Under the pieces are notes generated by a model. That model had not been told where the DNA came from, did no database searches, and worked only from the letters and a program-made list of their open reading frames with translations. This document shows, piece after piece, positions 22,882-31,739 of a stretch of DNA of 64,000 bases. Source of the DNA: JAWLHU01 sp049325315 (GTDB lineage Bacteria > Bacillota > Sulfobacillia > Symbiobacteriales > Symbiobacteriaceae). Every line of letters begins with the position of its first letter. Position 1 is the stretch's first letter. The stretch is taken from positions 1-64,000 of the forward strand of contig JBMONB010000224.1 in assembly GCA_049325315.1 (NCBI GenBank), read 5' to 3'. A program made the position numbers and the translations under genes.

Positions 22882-24876
22882 TTGACGACCCATGGAAAAT
22901 GCCCTTACTGCGGGACGTCGGTCTCTCCGACGGCCCGTTATTGTGACAGCTGTGGTACACCCCTAAAGCAGCCAGACCGGCCCACACCTACCCGCCGCCG
23001 AGAGCGGTCACGGGGACAGGTGGCACTTTGGGTCTTTGTAGTCGTGCTCCTTATGGTCTTCTCCACCGGGACGCTGGGCGGATATCGATACAACTCCGGC
23101 CAGTGGCCCTGGGAGCCGGCCGTCACGGTTACCGCGGGCGGCCAGGAAAGGCCTGATTCCGTCCAGTCGAACATTCTCGTCCCCTCCAGCCCCAAGAAGC
23201 AAGATCCGGCGCTGCAGCATTACCTGCGCTCCGTGGTTTCTATTAACGTGCGCGGGGAACGGGGCAGCAAGACCGGTTCGGGCTTTCTTATTGATACGGG
23301 CGGGCACATCGTCACCAGCGCCCATGTGGTAGACGGGGCCCGCGGGTGCGTCAACGTGATCGACGACAACGGAACGACCCACCTTGGAACGGTTGTGAAT
23401 CAGGATCGCAACCTCGATGTGGCCATGATCTACGTTCCCACCCTCAAGAAGTGGGCAGACGTCCTGACCATTCGGGAGACGCCCCTGGCGCAGGGCGACC
23501 AGGTCTATGTGCTGGGCAGCCCGAAGGGAACGCCCAATTCGACCCTCCTGAAGGCGCAGGTCGAGGTTGTCGGCCTTTCCAAGCGGATCGATGATCGCTA
23601 CTACGCCAACCTGGTGGAGTTTGCCGGCGCCGCTGTTGTTCACGGGTCCAGCGGCAGCCCGCTCCTGCACCGGGAGAGTGGCGAGGTTGTGGGCGTTGTG
23701 ACGGCGGCGGCCGATACCTCGATCGCATACGCCGTGCCGGTTGATCAGGACATGAGGGAACTGCTAAAGGAGTGGGCAGACAGCCCTGTGCCGAATGAGT
23801 GCGGCGCACCGACCGCCACGAAGACAGTCGATCTGGTCCTGGCGACAATCACCCCGCTGTCCGGCACCCATGGCGTCTGGGGCCACGACCTCATGAGCGG
23901 CGCTGAGCTGGCACTGCGCGACATGGAGGCCGACCTGGCCAAGGTCGGATACCGGGTCAGCCTGGCCGCGCACGATGATCAGGGCCAGCCGAGCACGGCC
24001 GCGGAGTTGGCCAAAATGGTTGCCTATGACCGCGAGGTCATCGGCGTGGTGGGGAGTTTCACCAGCCAGGTGAGCGCAGTCATTGCCGAGACCCTTCAGG
24101 AGAGCAGCCTGGTCATAATCGCCCCAACGGCGGGCGCAGACGAGTTGACGCTCCGCGGATGGCGCCATTTCAACCGGATTGTGCCTTCCAATGCCCGGCT
24201 CGAAGGGTCGGCTGCTACCTTTGCGGGAATCCGCCTGAAGGCCCGGTCGGTCCTCATGGTGCTTGACGGGAGCACCATAGCCGAGGGCAGGGCCGCGTCC
24301 TTCGAGGCCACCGCCCAGATTCTCTCGCTCCCGATTGTCAGCCGCCTGAAGCTCACGGGCCCGGTGGAGACTGCGAGCCTCAAGCAGCAGGTGATTGACT
24401 CGGGCGCCGACGTTATTTACTACGCCGGCAACAGCCAGACCGGCTTCCAGGTAGCCCAGGCGCTCCGGCAGGAGTCCATCATGCTGCCGATCATAGGCGG
24501 ACCCGACCTGTACAACCCGGCCTTCGAGTCGATGACCAGCCCTCTGTGGCGGGGCATCTACTTCACCCACTTCACCAACGGGACCGACGAGCGATTCGAG
24601 CGCCACTTTGAGACCATTCTGGGGAAGCCGACCCGTGGCTATGGGATGTATGGGTACGATGCGGCCCGAGTGATCCTGGAGGCGCTGATCCGCTATGGGG
24701 AGCAGAACCCCGCCCAGGTGCCCGACCGGGTGAAACTGGCGGAGCTGGTACGCTCGACACGGGAGCATCCGGGCTGGTCCTCCACGATTACCTTTGACCC
24801 TTCGAGCGGCGAGAACCAGGCGTCCCGCGTCTTCATATTCGAGTGGGTCGGTGGGCACTACGAACTGCGTGAGTAA
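22882..24876 (+). CDS. Zinc ribbon - membrane helix - serine protease - type I periplasmic-binding fusion
   Basis: A 664-residue fusion. The N-terminal zinc ribbon (CPYCGTSV, then YCDSCGTPL) faces the cytosol. A basic linker and one membrane helix (VALWVFVVVLLMVFSTGTLG) follow. Then comes a trypsin-like protease of HtrA type with apparent triad His in TSAHVVDG, Asp in RNLDVAMI and Ser in HGSSGSPLL. The last 360 residues are a type I periplasmic-binding domain like branched-chain amino-acid receptors (TPLSGTHGVWGHDLMSGAEL; VVGSFTSQVSAV; YGYDAARVILEAL). Start: TTG at 22882 follows GAGGGGGAG; the GTG at 22840 has weaker support. It may cleave a partner when a ligand binds, by inference. It stands alone between intergenic regions. 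Confidence 0.8.
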   Translation: MTTHGKCPYCGTSVSPTARYCDSCGTPLKQPDRPTPTRRRERSRGQVALWVFVVVLLMVFSTGTLGGYRYNSGQWPWEPAVTVTAGGQERPDSVQSNILVPSSPKKQDPALQHYLRSVVSINVRGERGSKTGSGFLIDTGGHIVTSAHVVDGARGCVNVIDDNGTTHLGTVVNQDRNLDVAMIYVPTLKKWADVLTIRETPLAQGDQVYVLGSPKGTPNSTLLKAQVEVVGLSKRIDDRYYANLVEFAGAAVVHGSSGSPLLHRESGEVVGVVTAAADTSIAYAVPVDQDMRELLKEWADSPVPNECGAPTATKTVDLVLATITPLSGTHGVWGHDLMSGAELALRDMEADLAKVGYRVSLAAHDDQGQPSTAAELAKMVAYDREVIGVVGSFTSQVSAVIAETLQESSLVIIAPTAGADELTLRGWRHFNRIVPSNARLEGSAATFAGIRLKARSVLMVLDGSTIAEGRAASFEATAQILSLPIVSRLKLTGPVETASLKQQVIDSGADVIYYAGNSQTGFQVAQALRQESIMLPIIGGPDLYNPAFESMTSPLWRGIYFTHFTNGTDERFERHFETILGKPTRGYGMYGYDAARVILEALIRYGEQNPAQVPDRVKLAELVRSTREHPGWSSTITFDPSSGENQASRVFIFEWVGGHYELRE

Positions 24877-24895
24877 CATATGCATAAAATGCAGC

Positions 24896-24927
24896 AACCC
24901 ACCTGCGGGTCGGACCGCAGGTGGGTT
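24896..24927 (+). terminator. Terminator after the protease fusion gene
   Basis: A 13-bp stem (AACCCACCTGCGG with CCGCAGGTGGGTT) with a 5-nt loop, then TTTCTCTT. Confidence 0.9.
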
Positions 24928-25082
24928 TCTCTTCAAATAACATGGGTTGGCACCAAAACAGGAGAACGAGTGGCTCCCGGCGAAGTATGTCCTTATTCCG
25001 GGGAAATTTACGTCTTTATACCGAGAACATCAACGTGCTATAGTACTTTATAAACATCGACGAACTGGTGGAGGTGAGAGGT

Positions 25083-25730
25083 ATGGCCGAGTTGGAACCT
25101 GTACGCGATGTAGAGTTCGAACTCGTCGAGCGTTGCCAGGGCGGCGATCGCTCCGCGTTCGAAGATCTCTTTATGCTATACAGGGATGACGTTTTCCGCT
25201 TTGCATTCCTGGTAGTGCGCGACGCTTCGCTGGCGCAGGACGTGGTGCAGGAAGCCTTTCTCAAGGTCTTCCGCTCGATTGGCAAGTTTCAGTTCCGCTC
25301 CAGCTTTAAGTCGTGGCTCTATCGCGTGGCTGTAAACGAGGCCATTACCATCTTGCGCCGCCGTAAGCTCAAGGAAGAGCTCGACCCTGCGCCGGGCGCG
25401 ACACTTGATCACAACAGCACACCCTCCCGTGATTGGCAGCCCGAAGAGGCCGCCCTGGATAGCGAGGAGCGGCGCCTGCTGCACTTCGCGATCGGTCAGT
25501 TGGATCCGGTTCACCGCAGCGTCGTGGTGTTGAAGTATTTTCACGAGTTCTCGGATACGGAGATTGCGTCTGTGATCGGCTGCCCGGCGGGCACGGTCAA
25601 GTCTCGTCTCCATCGGGCTCGTGAGCTGCTCCGGCACTACATGGCCCGTCAGATGGGTCGGCCGGACCTTGTTGCTCTTTCCTACACACGTCTTTCCAAC
25701 AACAGTCCGCTCGTGCCATGTGAGGAGTGA
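25083..25730 (+). CDS. ECF-family RNA polymerase sigma factor
   Basis: A 215-residue sigma-70 family protein of the extracytoplasmic-function group. Region 2 is visible as AFEDLFMLYRDDVFRFAF, DVVQEAFLKVF and SWLYRVAVNEAI; region 4 as LDPVHRSVVVLKYFHEFSD and IASVIGCPAGTVKSRLHRAR. ATG at 25083 follows GGAGGTG; a GTG 15 bp earlier is less well placed. The next gene starts 6 bp after its stop and encodes a one-helix membrane protein in the usual anti-sigma position. The regulon is unknown. Confidence 0.9.
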   Translation: MAELEPVRDVEFELVERCQGGDRSAFEDLFMLYRDDVFRFAFLVVRDASLAQDVVQEAFLKVFRSIGKFQFRSSFKSWLYRVAVNEAITILRRRKLKEELDPAPGATLDHNSTPSRDWQPEEAALDSEERRLLHFAIGQLDPVHRSVVVLKYFHEFSDTEIASVIGCPAGTVKSRLHRARELLRHYMARQMGRPDLVALSYTRLSNNSPLVPCEE

Positions 25731-25736
25731 CCTGTC

Positions 25737-26150
25737 GTGCGACTCAACGACCGGATGATCAGGGAGGGTCTCCGCAAACAAGCGATGTCCGTGCCGGTTC
25801 CGGAAGATATGTGGGCCAATATCAGCCGCGAGCTGGACAAAGACGCGGCGAAAGCCGGGCCCTCTGTGCAGGCGCGCCGTTCCGGCCCCGGCTTTCAGGT
25901 CCGGCAGATGCTGGCCGTTGGGGCTGCTGCCGGCATCTTCTGGATGATGGTGATCCCGTCGGGGGCGTATGTGGACCGGGTGCAGAAGCCTGCGCCCAAG
26001 CCCTCTGCAACCGCGGTCGCGCAAGCCGCCACCGGGGAGCCTCCTTGGGATATTCCGACCGAGGAGCAGATCAAGCGGAAGCCAACTCCTGCTTACAGAC
26101 CGGGGCCGGAGATGCGCCGCCCCGCGGCGGAGAACTTTATCATTCGCTAG
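25737..26150 (+). CDS. Probable membrane anti-sigma factor
   Basis: A 137-residue protein with a cytosolic N-terminal region, one membrane helix (MLAVGAAAGIFWMMVIPSG, about 59-77) and a Pro-rich external tail. It has no zinc-binding HxxxCxxC motif, unlike the anti-sigma at 50548, so the assignment rests on position (6 bp after the sigma gene), size and topology. GTG at 25737 follows GAGGAGTG, which overlaps the stop of the sigma gene. It may hold the sigma factor at the membrane. A terminator follows. Confidence 0.6.
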   Translation: MRLNDRMIREGLRKQAMSVPVPEDMWANISRELDKDAAKAGPSVQARRSGPGFQVRQMLAVGAAAGIFWMMVIPSGAYVDRVQKPAPKPSATAVAQAATGEPPWDIPTEEQIKRKPTPAYRPGPEMRRPAAENFIIR

Positions 26151-26161
26151 CGATCCAAGCC

Positions 26162-26194
26162 AGCCCCGCTACAGAGCGGGGCTCTTTCTTCTTT
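26162..26194 (+). terminator. Terminator after the sigma/anti-sigma pair
   Basis: A 9-bp stem (AGCCCCGCT with AGCGGGGCT), a 4-nt loop and a following CTTTCTTCTTT. A TGCTACAAT at 26205-26213 just beyond is a possible extended -10 for uvrC. Confidence 0.85.
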
Positions 26195-26231
26195 CCGGGT
26201 TGATGCTACAATAGGGAGGAGGTGACCGCCC

Positions 26232-28163
26232 TTGGAGCTGGAAGAACAGCTGAAACTCCTTCCCGACAAGCCCGGCTGCTACGTCTACAAGGACGCAGAA
26301 GGCCGGATTCTTTACGTTGGGAAGGCTCGCAACCTGAAGAGCCGGGTGCGCCAGTACTTTCAGTCGTCGCGGAACCTGACCGCCAAGGTGCTTTCCCTTG
26401 TCGGGCAGATCGCCGACATTGAGCATATCGTCACCGACAGTGAGGTCGAGGCGCTGATTCTGGAATCTAACCTGATTAAAAAACACAAGCCTAAGTACAA
26501 CATACGGCTCCGTGACGACAAGCACTACCCGTACCTGCGGCTTACCCTGAATGACCGATGGCCGCGGCTGGTCGTCGCGCGCTCAATGAAGAAGGACGGC
26601 TCCCGCTATTTCGGCCCCTACACCAGCACCCAGCCGATGTGGGACACCATGAAGCTGGCGCGCCGGCTCTTCCCGCTGCGGACGTGCAACGATCCGTCGA
26701 AGCATCCACGCGCCTGCCTGCAGTACCACATCGGCCGCTGCCTTGGCCCTTGTCTGGCGGACTTCGACAAGCATGAGGAGTACGCCCAGGCCACGAAGGA
26801 TCTGCAGATGTTCCTGGAGGGGCGGACCGACGAGGTAGTCGATCGGATTCGGACCCGCATGGAGGAGGCGGCCGAAAACCTGGAATTCGAGCGGGCTGCT
26901 GAGCTGCGGGACCAACTCTACGCCGTGGAGAAGGTAACCGAGAAGCAGAAGATCATCTCTCGGGAGATGGTCGACCTCGACGCGATCGCCTATGCGAAGA
27001 GCTACGACGAGGCGGCTGTTCAGGTCTTCTTTGTCCGGCAGGGCAAGCTGGTGGGCCGTGACCAGTTCCTCATGGCCGGCGCCGACGAAATGACCGGCGG
27101 CGAGATCCTGGCCGCCTTTATCGAACAGCATTACACCCAGACCGACTTTGTTCCCAGAGAGATCCTGGTGGCCGAGGAGATCAAGGAGGCGGAGATCTTC
27201 GAGGAATGGCTGTCGGCCAAGCGGGGGTCGAAGGTGGCCCTGCGGAGGCCGCAGCGAGGTGAGAAGCGGGAACTGGTGGAGATGGTGGCGCAGAACGCTG
27301 CCGCGGGGATGGCGGAGCGCAGAAAGCAGCGAGAGCAGGAGATTGCCGCGACAGAGGGCGCCCTGCACGAGCTGCAGGAGGCGCTGGGGCTCTCCCGCCT
27401 TCCCCAGCGCATTGAGTGCTTCGACGTCTCCCATGTGCAGGGGTCCGAGGTGGTTGCCTCCATGGTGGTCTTCGAAGGTGGGGTGCCTAAGAAGGAGGAC
27501 TACCGACGGTTTAAGATCAAGGTCGACCGGAACAACGACTTCGCCAACATGGCGGAGGCGGTGACCCGGCGCTTCAAGCGTGGGCTGATGGAGCGGGAGG
27601 CGCTGATGGCCGGGCGGGTGAAGGACATCCAGGAGGGGCTGATTGCCGCGGAAGAGGCCGCCCAGTACGGCGAGGCGATGGATGACGCGGCCGTGCCAAC
27701 GCCGGGAGAGGGCGCCAAGTTCGCCACCTTCCCGGACCTGCTGATCATCGACGGCGGCAAGGGGCAGTTGGCCTACGCCCGAGACGCCATGCGGGAGCTG
27801 GGCGTCGAGCACATTGCCACCTTTGGCCTGGCCAAGGAGGAGGAGTTGCTCTGCGAGGAGGGGCGTGAGGAGTGGATCAAGCTTCCGCGCGGCTCCCACG
27901 GGCTCTTTCTGCTCCAGCGAGTGCGCGACGAGGCGCATCGCTTCGCCATTACCTACCACCGCAAGCTCCACCGGAAGGCGGCGACCCACAGCCGGCTTGA
28001 CGACGTGCCCGGAATCGGGCCAAAGCGCAAGAAGGCGCTGCTGAAGGTGTTTGGTTCCCTGAAGGCGATACGCGAGGCGCCCCTGGAGGCGATTGCCGAT
28101 GTGCCGGGCATGAACATGGACCTGGCCGAGCGGGTCAAGGAGCAGCTCGGGGGCGCCCGGTAA
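26232..28163 (+). CDS. uvrC: Excinuclease ABC subunit C
   Basis: UvrC, the nuclease that makes both incisions in nucleotide excision repair. 643 residues, full length. The N-terminal GIY-YIG domain (GCYVYKDAEGRILYVGKA), a UVR domain (EEAAENLEFERAAELRDQL), the RNase H-like endonuclease domain (IECFDVSHVQGSEVVASMVV; LLIIDGGKGQL) and two helix-hairpin-helix motifs (VPGIGPKRKKALLKVFGS) are in order. TTG at 26232 follows GGAGGAGGTG. The next gene starts 17 bp downstream. Confidence 0.97.
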   Translation: MELEEQLKLLPDKPGCYVYKDAEGRILYVGKARNLKSRVRQYFQSSRNLTAKVLSLVGQIADIEHIVTDSEVEALILESNLIKKHKPKYNIRLRDDKHYPYLRLTLNDRWPRLVVARSMKKDGSRYFGPYTSTQPMWDTMKLARRLFPLRTCNDPSKHPRACLQYHIGRCLGPCLADFDKHEEYAQATKDLQMFLEGRTDEVVDRIRTRMEEAAENLEFERAAELRDQLYAVEKVTEKQKIISREMVDLDAIAYAKSYDEAAVQVFFVRQGKLVGRDQFLMAGADEMTGGEILAAFIEQHYTQTDFVPREILVAEEIKEAEIFEEWLSAKRGSKVALRRPQRGEKRELVEMVAQNAAAGMAERRKQREQEIAATEGALHELQEALGLSRLPQRIECFDVSHVQGSEVVASMVVFEGGVPKKEDYRRFKIKVDRNNDFANMAEAVTRRFKRGLMEREALMAGRVKDIQEGLIAAEEAAQYGEAMDDAAVPTPGEGAKFATFPDLLIIDGGKGQLAYARDAMRELGVEHIATFGLAKEEELLCEEGREEWIKLPRGSHGLFLLQRVRDEAHRFAITYHRKLHRKAATHSRLDDVPGIGPKRKKALLKVFGSLKAIREAPLEAIADVPGMNMDLAERVKEQLGGAR

Positions 28164-28180
28164 AGTGAGGAGGTTCCGGA

Positions 28181-29401
28181 TTGGTGAGAAGGTGGACAGC
28201 CCTCATGATCATGGCGCTGCTGCTGGTGGGCGTGCTCCCGGCAGCGGCGTTTGCTGAGATGGTGACCGCCCGGGTGGTGGTCGATGGGATCGAGCTGAAG
28301 ACAGACGTTCCGCCCATGCTGCTGAACGGGCGGACGATGGTGCCCTTCCGGGCGATTGCCGAGGCGCTGGGCGTCGATGTGAAGTGGGTGGGCGAGACCC
28401 AGACGATCCTGGCCACTGGCCAGGGCCGGGAGCTGCGACTGGTGGTGGGCCAGCCGACCGCCCTGGTAAACGGCGGGGAGAAGGAGCTCGATGTCGCCCC
28501 GCAGATCGTGAACAACCGGACCCTGGTGCCCGCCCGGGTCTTTGCGGAGGCCTTCGGGGCGACGGTCGCCTGGGATGGCGCCACCATGACCGCCAGTGTC
28601 CATTCCGCGGCGCGCCCGATGCAGACCCTGGTCTTCTACGGCCTGGGGAGCTATAAGTGGCGTGGATTCCTTCACCGCTTTTCCGACGTGGCCTTTACCT
28701 GGTCTTCGATCACTCCCGACGGGGAGCTTTCGCTGAACCAGAACGAGTACTACTGGCCGAGCGGCGCCGAAGAACTGCTCCAGATGACCCGCTATGCCAG
28801 GGTCGGCCGCTTTCTGTCGGTGATCCAGTGGGATACCGATGAGCGGCTGACCAAGCTGGTGCTGAACGCCGAAGCAAGGGACCGGCTGGCCAACCAAATT
28901 GAGCAGTTGGTGCGGGACCAAAGGCTGGAGGGCGTGGTCCTCGACCTGGAGGGCCTTGGCTTTGGCAAGAAGGACGAGGAGCTGGAGCAGGTACGGCAGG
29001 GCTTTGTGGCCCTGGTCAAGGCGGTGAGCGACCGGCTGCACAAGTGGCAGAAGGAGGTCGTCGTGGCGGTTCACCCGCCCAACGGCTGGTACCCTGGCTA
29101 CGACTACAAGGCCATCGCCCAGCATGCCGACCGGGTGCTGGTCATGGCCTACCCCTATGGCGGTGACGAACCCGAGCCGCTGGACTTGGTCGAAGAGGCG
29201 ATTGTCATGAGCCTGAAGGAGGTGCCGGCTGAAAAGCTGCTCCTCGGGATCATGATGGAGCACGAGAGCCGGGAGACGGTGGTGCAGAAGGTGGCCCTGG
29301 CCAAGCGGCACAACCTGGCCGGGGTGTCGATCTGGATCATCACCTCACTGGACCAGCAGGAGATGGAGGCGATCGAAAGCCTGGTCACGCCGAAAAAGTA
29401 G
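28181..29401 (+). CDS. Exported GH18-like protein with copper-amine-oxidase N domain
   Basis: A 406-residue secreted protein. A signal peptide ends AAAFA. Two stalk-type repeats (MLLNGRTMVPFRAIAEALGV; NNRTLVPARVFAEAFGA) form the 'copper amine oxidase N-terminal' domain common in clostridial surface proteins. The rest resembles family 18 glycosidases of the YaaH type, with the active-site strand LEGVVLDLEGL. Such enzymes act on chitin-like or peptidoglycan amino sugars. TTG at 28181 follows GAGGAGGT, 17 bp after uvrC, so it is probably read through from uvrC. Activity is not certain because the DxxDxDxE motif is only partly kept. Confidence 0.78.
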   Translation: MVRRWTALMIMALLLVGVLPAAAFAEMVTARVVVDGIELKTDVPPMLLNGRTMVPFRAIAEALGVDVKWVGETQTILATGQGRELRLVVGQPTALVNGGEKELDVAPQIVNNRTLVPARVFAEAFGATVAWDGATMTASVHSAARPMQTLVFYGLGSYKWRGFLHRFSDVAFTWSSITPDGELSLNQNEYYWPSGAEELLQMTRYARVGRFLSVIQWDTDERLTKLVLNAEARDRLANQIEQLVRDQRLEGVVLDLEGLGFGKKDEELEQVRQGFVALVKAVSDRLHKWQKEVVVAVHPPNGWYPGYDYKAIAQHADRVLVMAYPYGGDEPEPLDLVEEAIVMSLKEVPAEKLLLGIMMEHESRETVVQKVALAKRHNLAGVSIWIITSLDQQEMEAIESLVTPKK

Positions 29402-29505
29402 TGGGCCAACCCACAGGCAAGATTTGCGCTTTGACCCAAATGAGTGCGGCACCGTAAGCTATAGGTGGAACCCCGAAACCGCATAGAGAGGGACTGTCCA
29501 CTACG

Positions 29506-30375
29506 ATGAAGAGGTCTATCCTCCCCGTTATTCTCACCGCTGCCCTGCTTCTTTCCGCCTGTGGCGCCACTCTCTCTCGGAACCGCACCCCCGATGCCGC
29601 GCCGCCCCCCACCAACAGCCAGCCCACGCCGCCTACTGACGTTCAAACCCCGCCCGTCCAGGCCCCGGCCCCCACTCCGCCCAGCGGAGCAGGAAATCCG
29701 GCGTCGCCTCCGGTGGTGGTCGAGCCCACGCCGGTCCCGGCCAAGCCTGCTGTAACCTGGATGCCCCGGGGCATTGGCCTGCCTCTGGCCCCCAGCGACC
29801 CGGCGGCCGCCGACCAGAAGGTCGTCCTTCTCACCTTCGATGACGGGCCGTCCGAGTACACGGTGCCGATTTTGGAGACCCTGGCCAAGGAGAACATCAA
29901 GGCGGTCTTCTTCATTACCGGGTATGGCGCCCGCAACCACCCCGACCTGGTGGAGCGGATTCACCAGGAGGGGCATATCCTCGCTGTTCACTCCGTGACC
30001 CATGCGAACCTGTCCCGTCTCAGCCTACAGGACCAGCGCAAGGACCTGGAGCCCCTCGTTACGCTGATCGAGAAGGTGACCGGCGAGAAGCCCCGCTACT
30101 TCCGGCCGCCGTTCGGCGCTTACAACGACGATCTTCGCAGGCTTGTGGATGAAATGGGCATGGAACTGATCAACTGGACCAACGGCTCGCTCGACTGGGA
30201 GGGCGTGGTCGACGGGTATAAGGACCCGAACCTGGTGGTGAACGACGTGATGCGGCAGCTGCACAAGGGCGCCGTGATCCTCTTTCACGACACCGTCAGG
30301 CACACCGCCGAGGCGCTGCCCGAGGTGATCACGCGCATTCGGGCCGAGGGGTACGACTTCGTGAACCTGCCGTAA
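29506..30375 (+). CDS. Polysaccharide deacetylase lipoprotein
   Basis: A 289-residue lipoprotein (signal ending LLSACG) with a Pro-rich spacer of about 65 residues and a NodB homology domain: TFDDGPSEYT (motif 1), HSVTHANLS (motif 2, metal His pair), RPPFGAYND (motif 3), and ILFHDT near the end. These enzymes remove acetyl groups from peptidoglycan or other amino-sugar polymers at the cell surface using a divalent metal. ATG at 29506. It probably belongs with the upstream GH18-like gene in wall metabolism. Terminator downstream. Confidence 0.9.
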   Translation: MKRSILPVILTAALLLSACGATLSRNRTPDAAPPPTNSQPTPPTDVQTPPVQAPAPTPPSGAGNPASPPVVVEPTPVPAKPAVTWMPRGIGLPLAPSDPAAADQKVVLLTFDDGPSEYTVPILETLAKENIKAVFFITGYGARNHPDLVERIHQEGHILAVHSVTHANLSRLSLQDQRKDLEPLVTLIEKVTGEKPRYFRPPFGAYNDDLRRLVDEMGMELINWTNGSLDWEGVVDGYKDPNLVVNDVMRQLHKGAVILFHDTVRHTAEALPEVITRIRAEGYDFVNLP

Positions 30376-30426
30376 CGATACGCGACAATGGGCGCCCGTC
30401 GGGCGTCTATAGAGCAAGGGATCCCA

Positions 30427-30462
30427 GCAGCCGGTCCTCGCGGGCCGGCTGCGCTGCTTTTT
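30427..30462 (+). terminator. Terminator after the deacetylase gene
   Basis: An 8-bp GC-rich stem (GCAGCCGG with CCGGCTGC) with a 10-nt loop, followed by GCTGCTTTTT. Confidence 0.8.
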
Positions 30463-30477
30463 ACGGGAGGGTAGCTG

Positions 30478-31446
30478 ATGCACTACTACAACGACGGCGC
30501 CGACGGGTTTGTCTGGGAGCCGCTCTATCGGAAGCGGAGCGGCCTGACGCCGTGCGAGCAGGAGATCGTGATGCACCCGGCGCTTCGCCGGCTCCAGCGC
30601 ATTGCCCACTACGGGGGCTCGGCCCGAATTCTGCCGATGACCCACACCCGGTTCACCCACACCATCGGGGTCTTCACCCTGGCGGTCCACTTCTGCCCGG
30701 AGGACTGGCTGCTGCGCCTGGCCGCCCTGCTGCACGATGTTGGGCACCTGCCCTTCTCCCACTCGGCGGAGCGCGGTCTCGGGGCAGACCACCACGAGCT
30801 GACCGTGCGAGTGCTGGAGGAGAGCGGGCTGAATGCGATTCTCCGCAAGCACGGCTTCGATCCGGCGGCGGTGCTGGCGGTGATTGAGGGCCGCCCGCCG
30901 AACCCGCTGGTCTGCGGCGCCGACCGGCTCAGCCTCGACCACCTGGACTCTTGGCTCCGGGACACCGAGACCTGCGCCATGGGCCAGATTCCGGCGCATC
31001 AACTGCTGGACGGGCTGCGCCTGAACGGCCCGTACGTCGAGGCGATCGACGAGCGGACCGCCCGGGAGGTGGTCCGGCGGGTGGCGGCGGATCACCGACT
31101 GTTCCTGAAGCCCCGCTGCCTGGCCATGGACACCCTGGTGACCGAGATCTTCGCCCAGGCGCATCCGGCGGTGGATCCGCTCCTGAAGATGGGCGACGAG
31201 GAGGCGCTGACCCTGGCAGCCGAGCGAGTGCCTCACCTGGTCGAACTCCTGCGGGACCGGCCCTGGGCGGTCGAGATCCGGCCAGACGACGGGGGGCCGG
31301 GCCTGCTGGTCACGGTGCGGAAGCTCTACACGGGGCAGATCCTTCTGAATGGGCGGCCGGTGGCTGAGGCGATGCCCGAGGCCGCAGCGGTCTACGAGGC
31401 GCTGGAGCGGCTGAAGCAGAGCTACCGTGTGACCCTCAGGGTCTGA
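30478..31446 (+). CDS. HD-domain phosphohydrolase
   Basis: A 322-residue protein of the HD superfamily, close to the dNTP triphosphohydrolase/YdhJ-like group. Metal ligands are visible in TRFTHTIGV (first His), ALLHDVGHLPFSHSAE (the HD pair) and the later DRLSLDHLD. The C-terminal part is mixed helix and sheet. Such enzymes hydrolyse (d)NTPs or phosphodiesters; the substrate here is unknown. ATG at 30478 follows GGGAGGG. It lies just after the terminator of the previous operon, so it may rely on read-through or a promoter within the terminator region. Confidence 0.85.
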   Translation: MHYYNDGADGFVWEPLYRKRSGLTPCEQEIVMHPALRRLQRIAHYGGSARILPMTHTRFTHTIGVFTLAVHFCPEDWLLRLAALLHDVGHLPFSHSAERGLGADHHELTVRVLEESGLNAILRKHGFDPAAVLAVIEGRPPNPLVCGADRLSLDHLDSWLRDTETCAMGQIPAHQLLDGLRLNGPYVEAIDERTAREVVRRVAADHRLFLKPRCLAMDTLVTEIFAQAHPAVDPLLKMGDEEALTLAAERVPHLVELLRDRPWAVEIRPDDGGPGLLVTVRKLYTGQILLNGRPVAEAMPEAAAVYEALERLKQSYRVTLRV

Positions 31447-31486
31447 TCGCCCGGCTCGTTGAGCAACCGGGTACGGCGGGGACAGA

Positions 31487-31517
31487 AAAACACCAGGGAG
31501 CTTGCTCCCCGGTGTTT
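31487..31517. terminator. Hairpin after the HD gene
   Basis: AAAACACC pairs with GGTGTTT around an inner GGGAGC/GCTCCC hairpin. The better T run is on the minus strand. The 31447-31738 gap holds this hairpin, the next terminator and otherwise nothing I can identify. Confidence 0.55.
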
Positions 31518-31710
31518 CCGTCGGTTGACGCCCGGCTGCTGGACGTACTTATTCAGATCGGTATTCGACCGAGACCCCAGCCCCCCGGTCAACGAATCGT
31601 GAACACCCACCGGGCTCGCTCAACCGCGGCATGTGACTACATACGGGCAGGGGTTCTTGTAATCCTATACTCCCGCATCCCTATCCTATCGGCATCTGAA
31701 TCTTTCACCC

Positions 31711-31739
31711 ACTCCCCGCGCGGGGAGTTCTTTGTTTTT
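31711..31739 (+). terminator. Strong rightward terminator
   Basis: A perfect 18-bp palindrome (31711-31728) is followed by TTCTTTGTTTTT on the plus strand. Its T run abuts the stop codon of the leftward nitroreductase gene. Confidence 0.8.
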
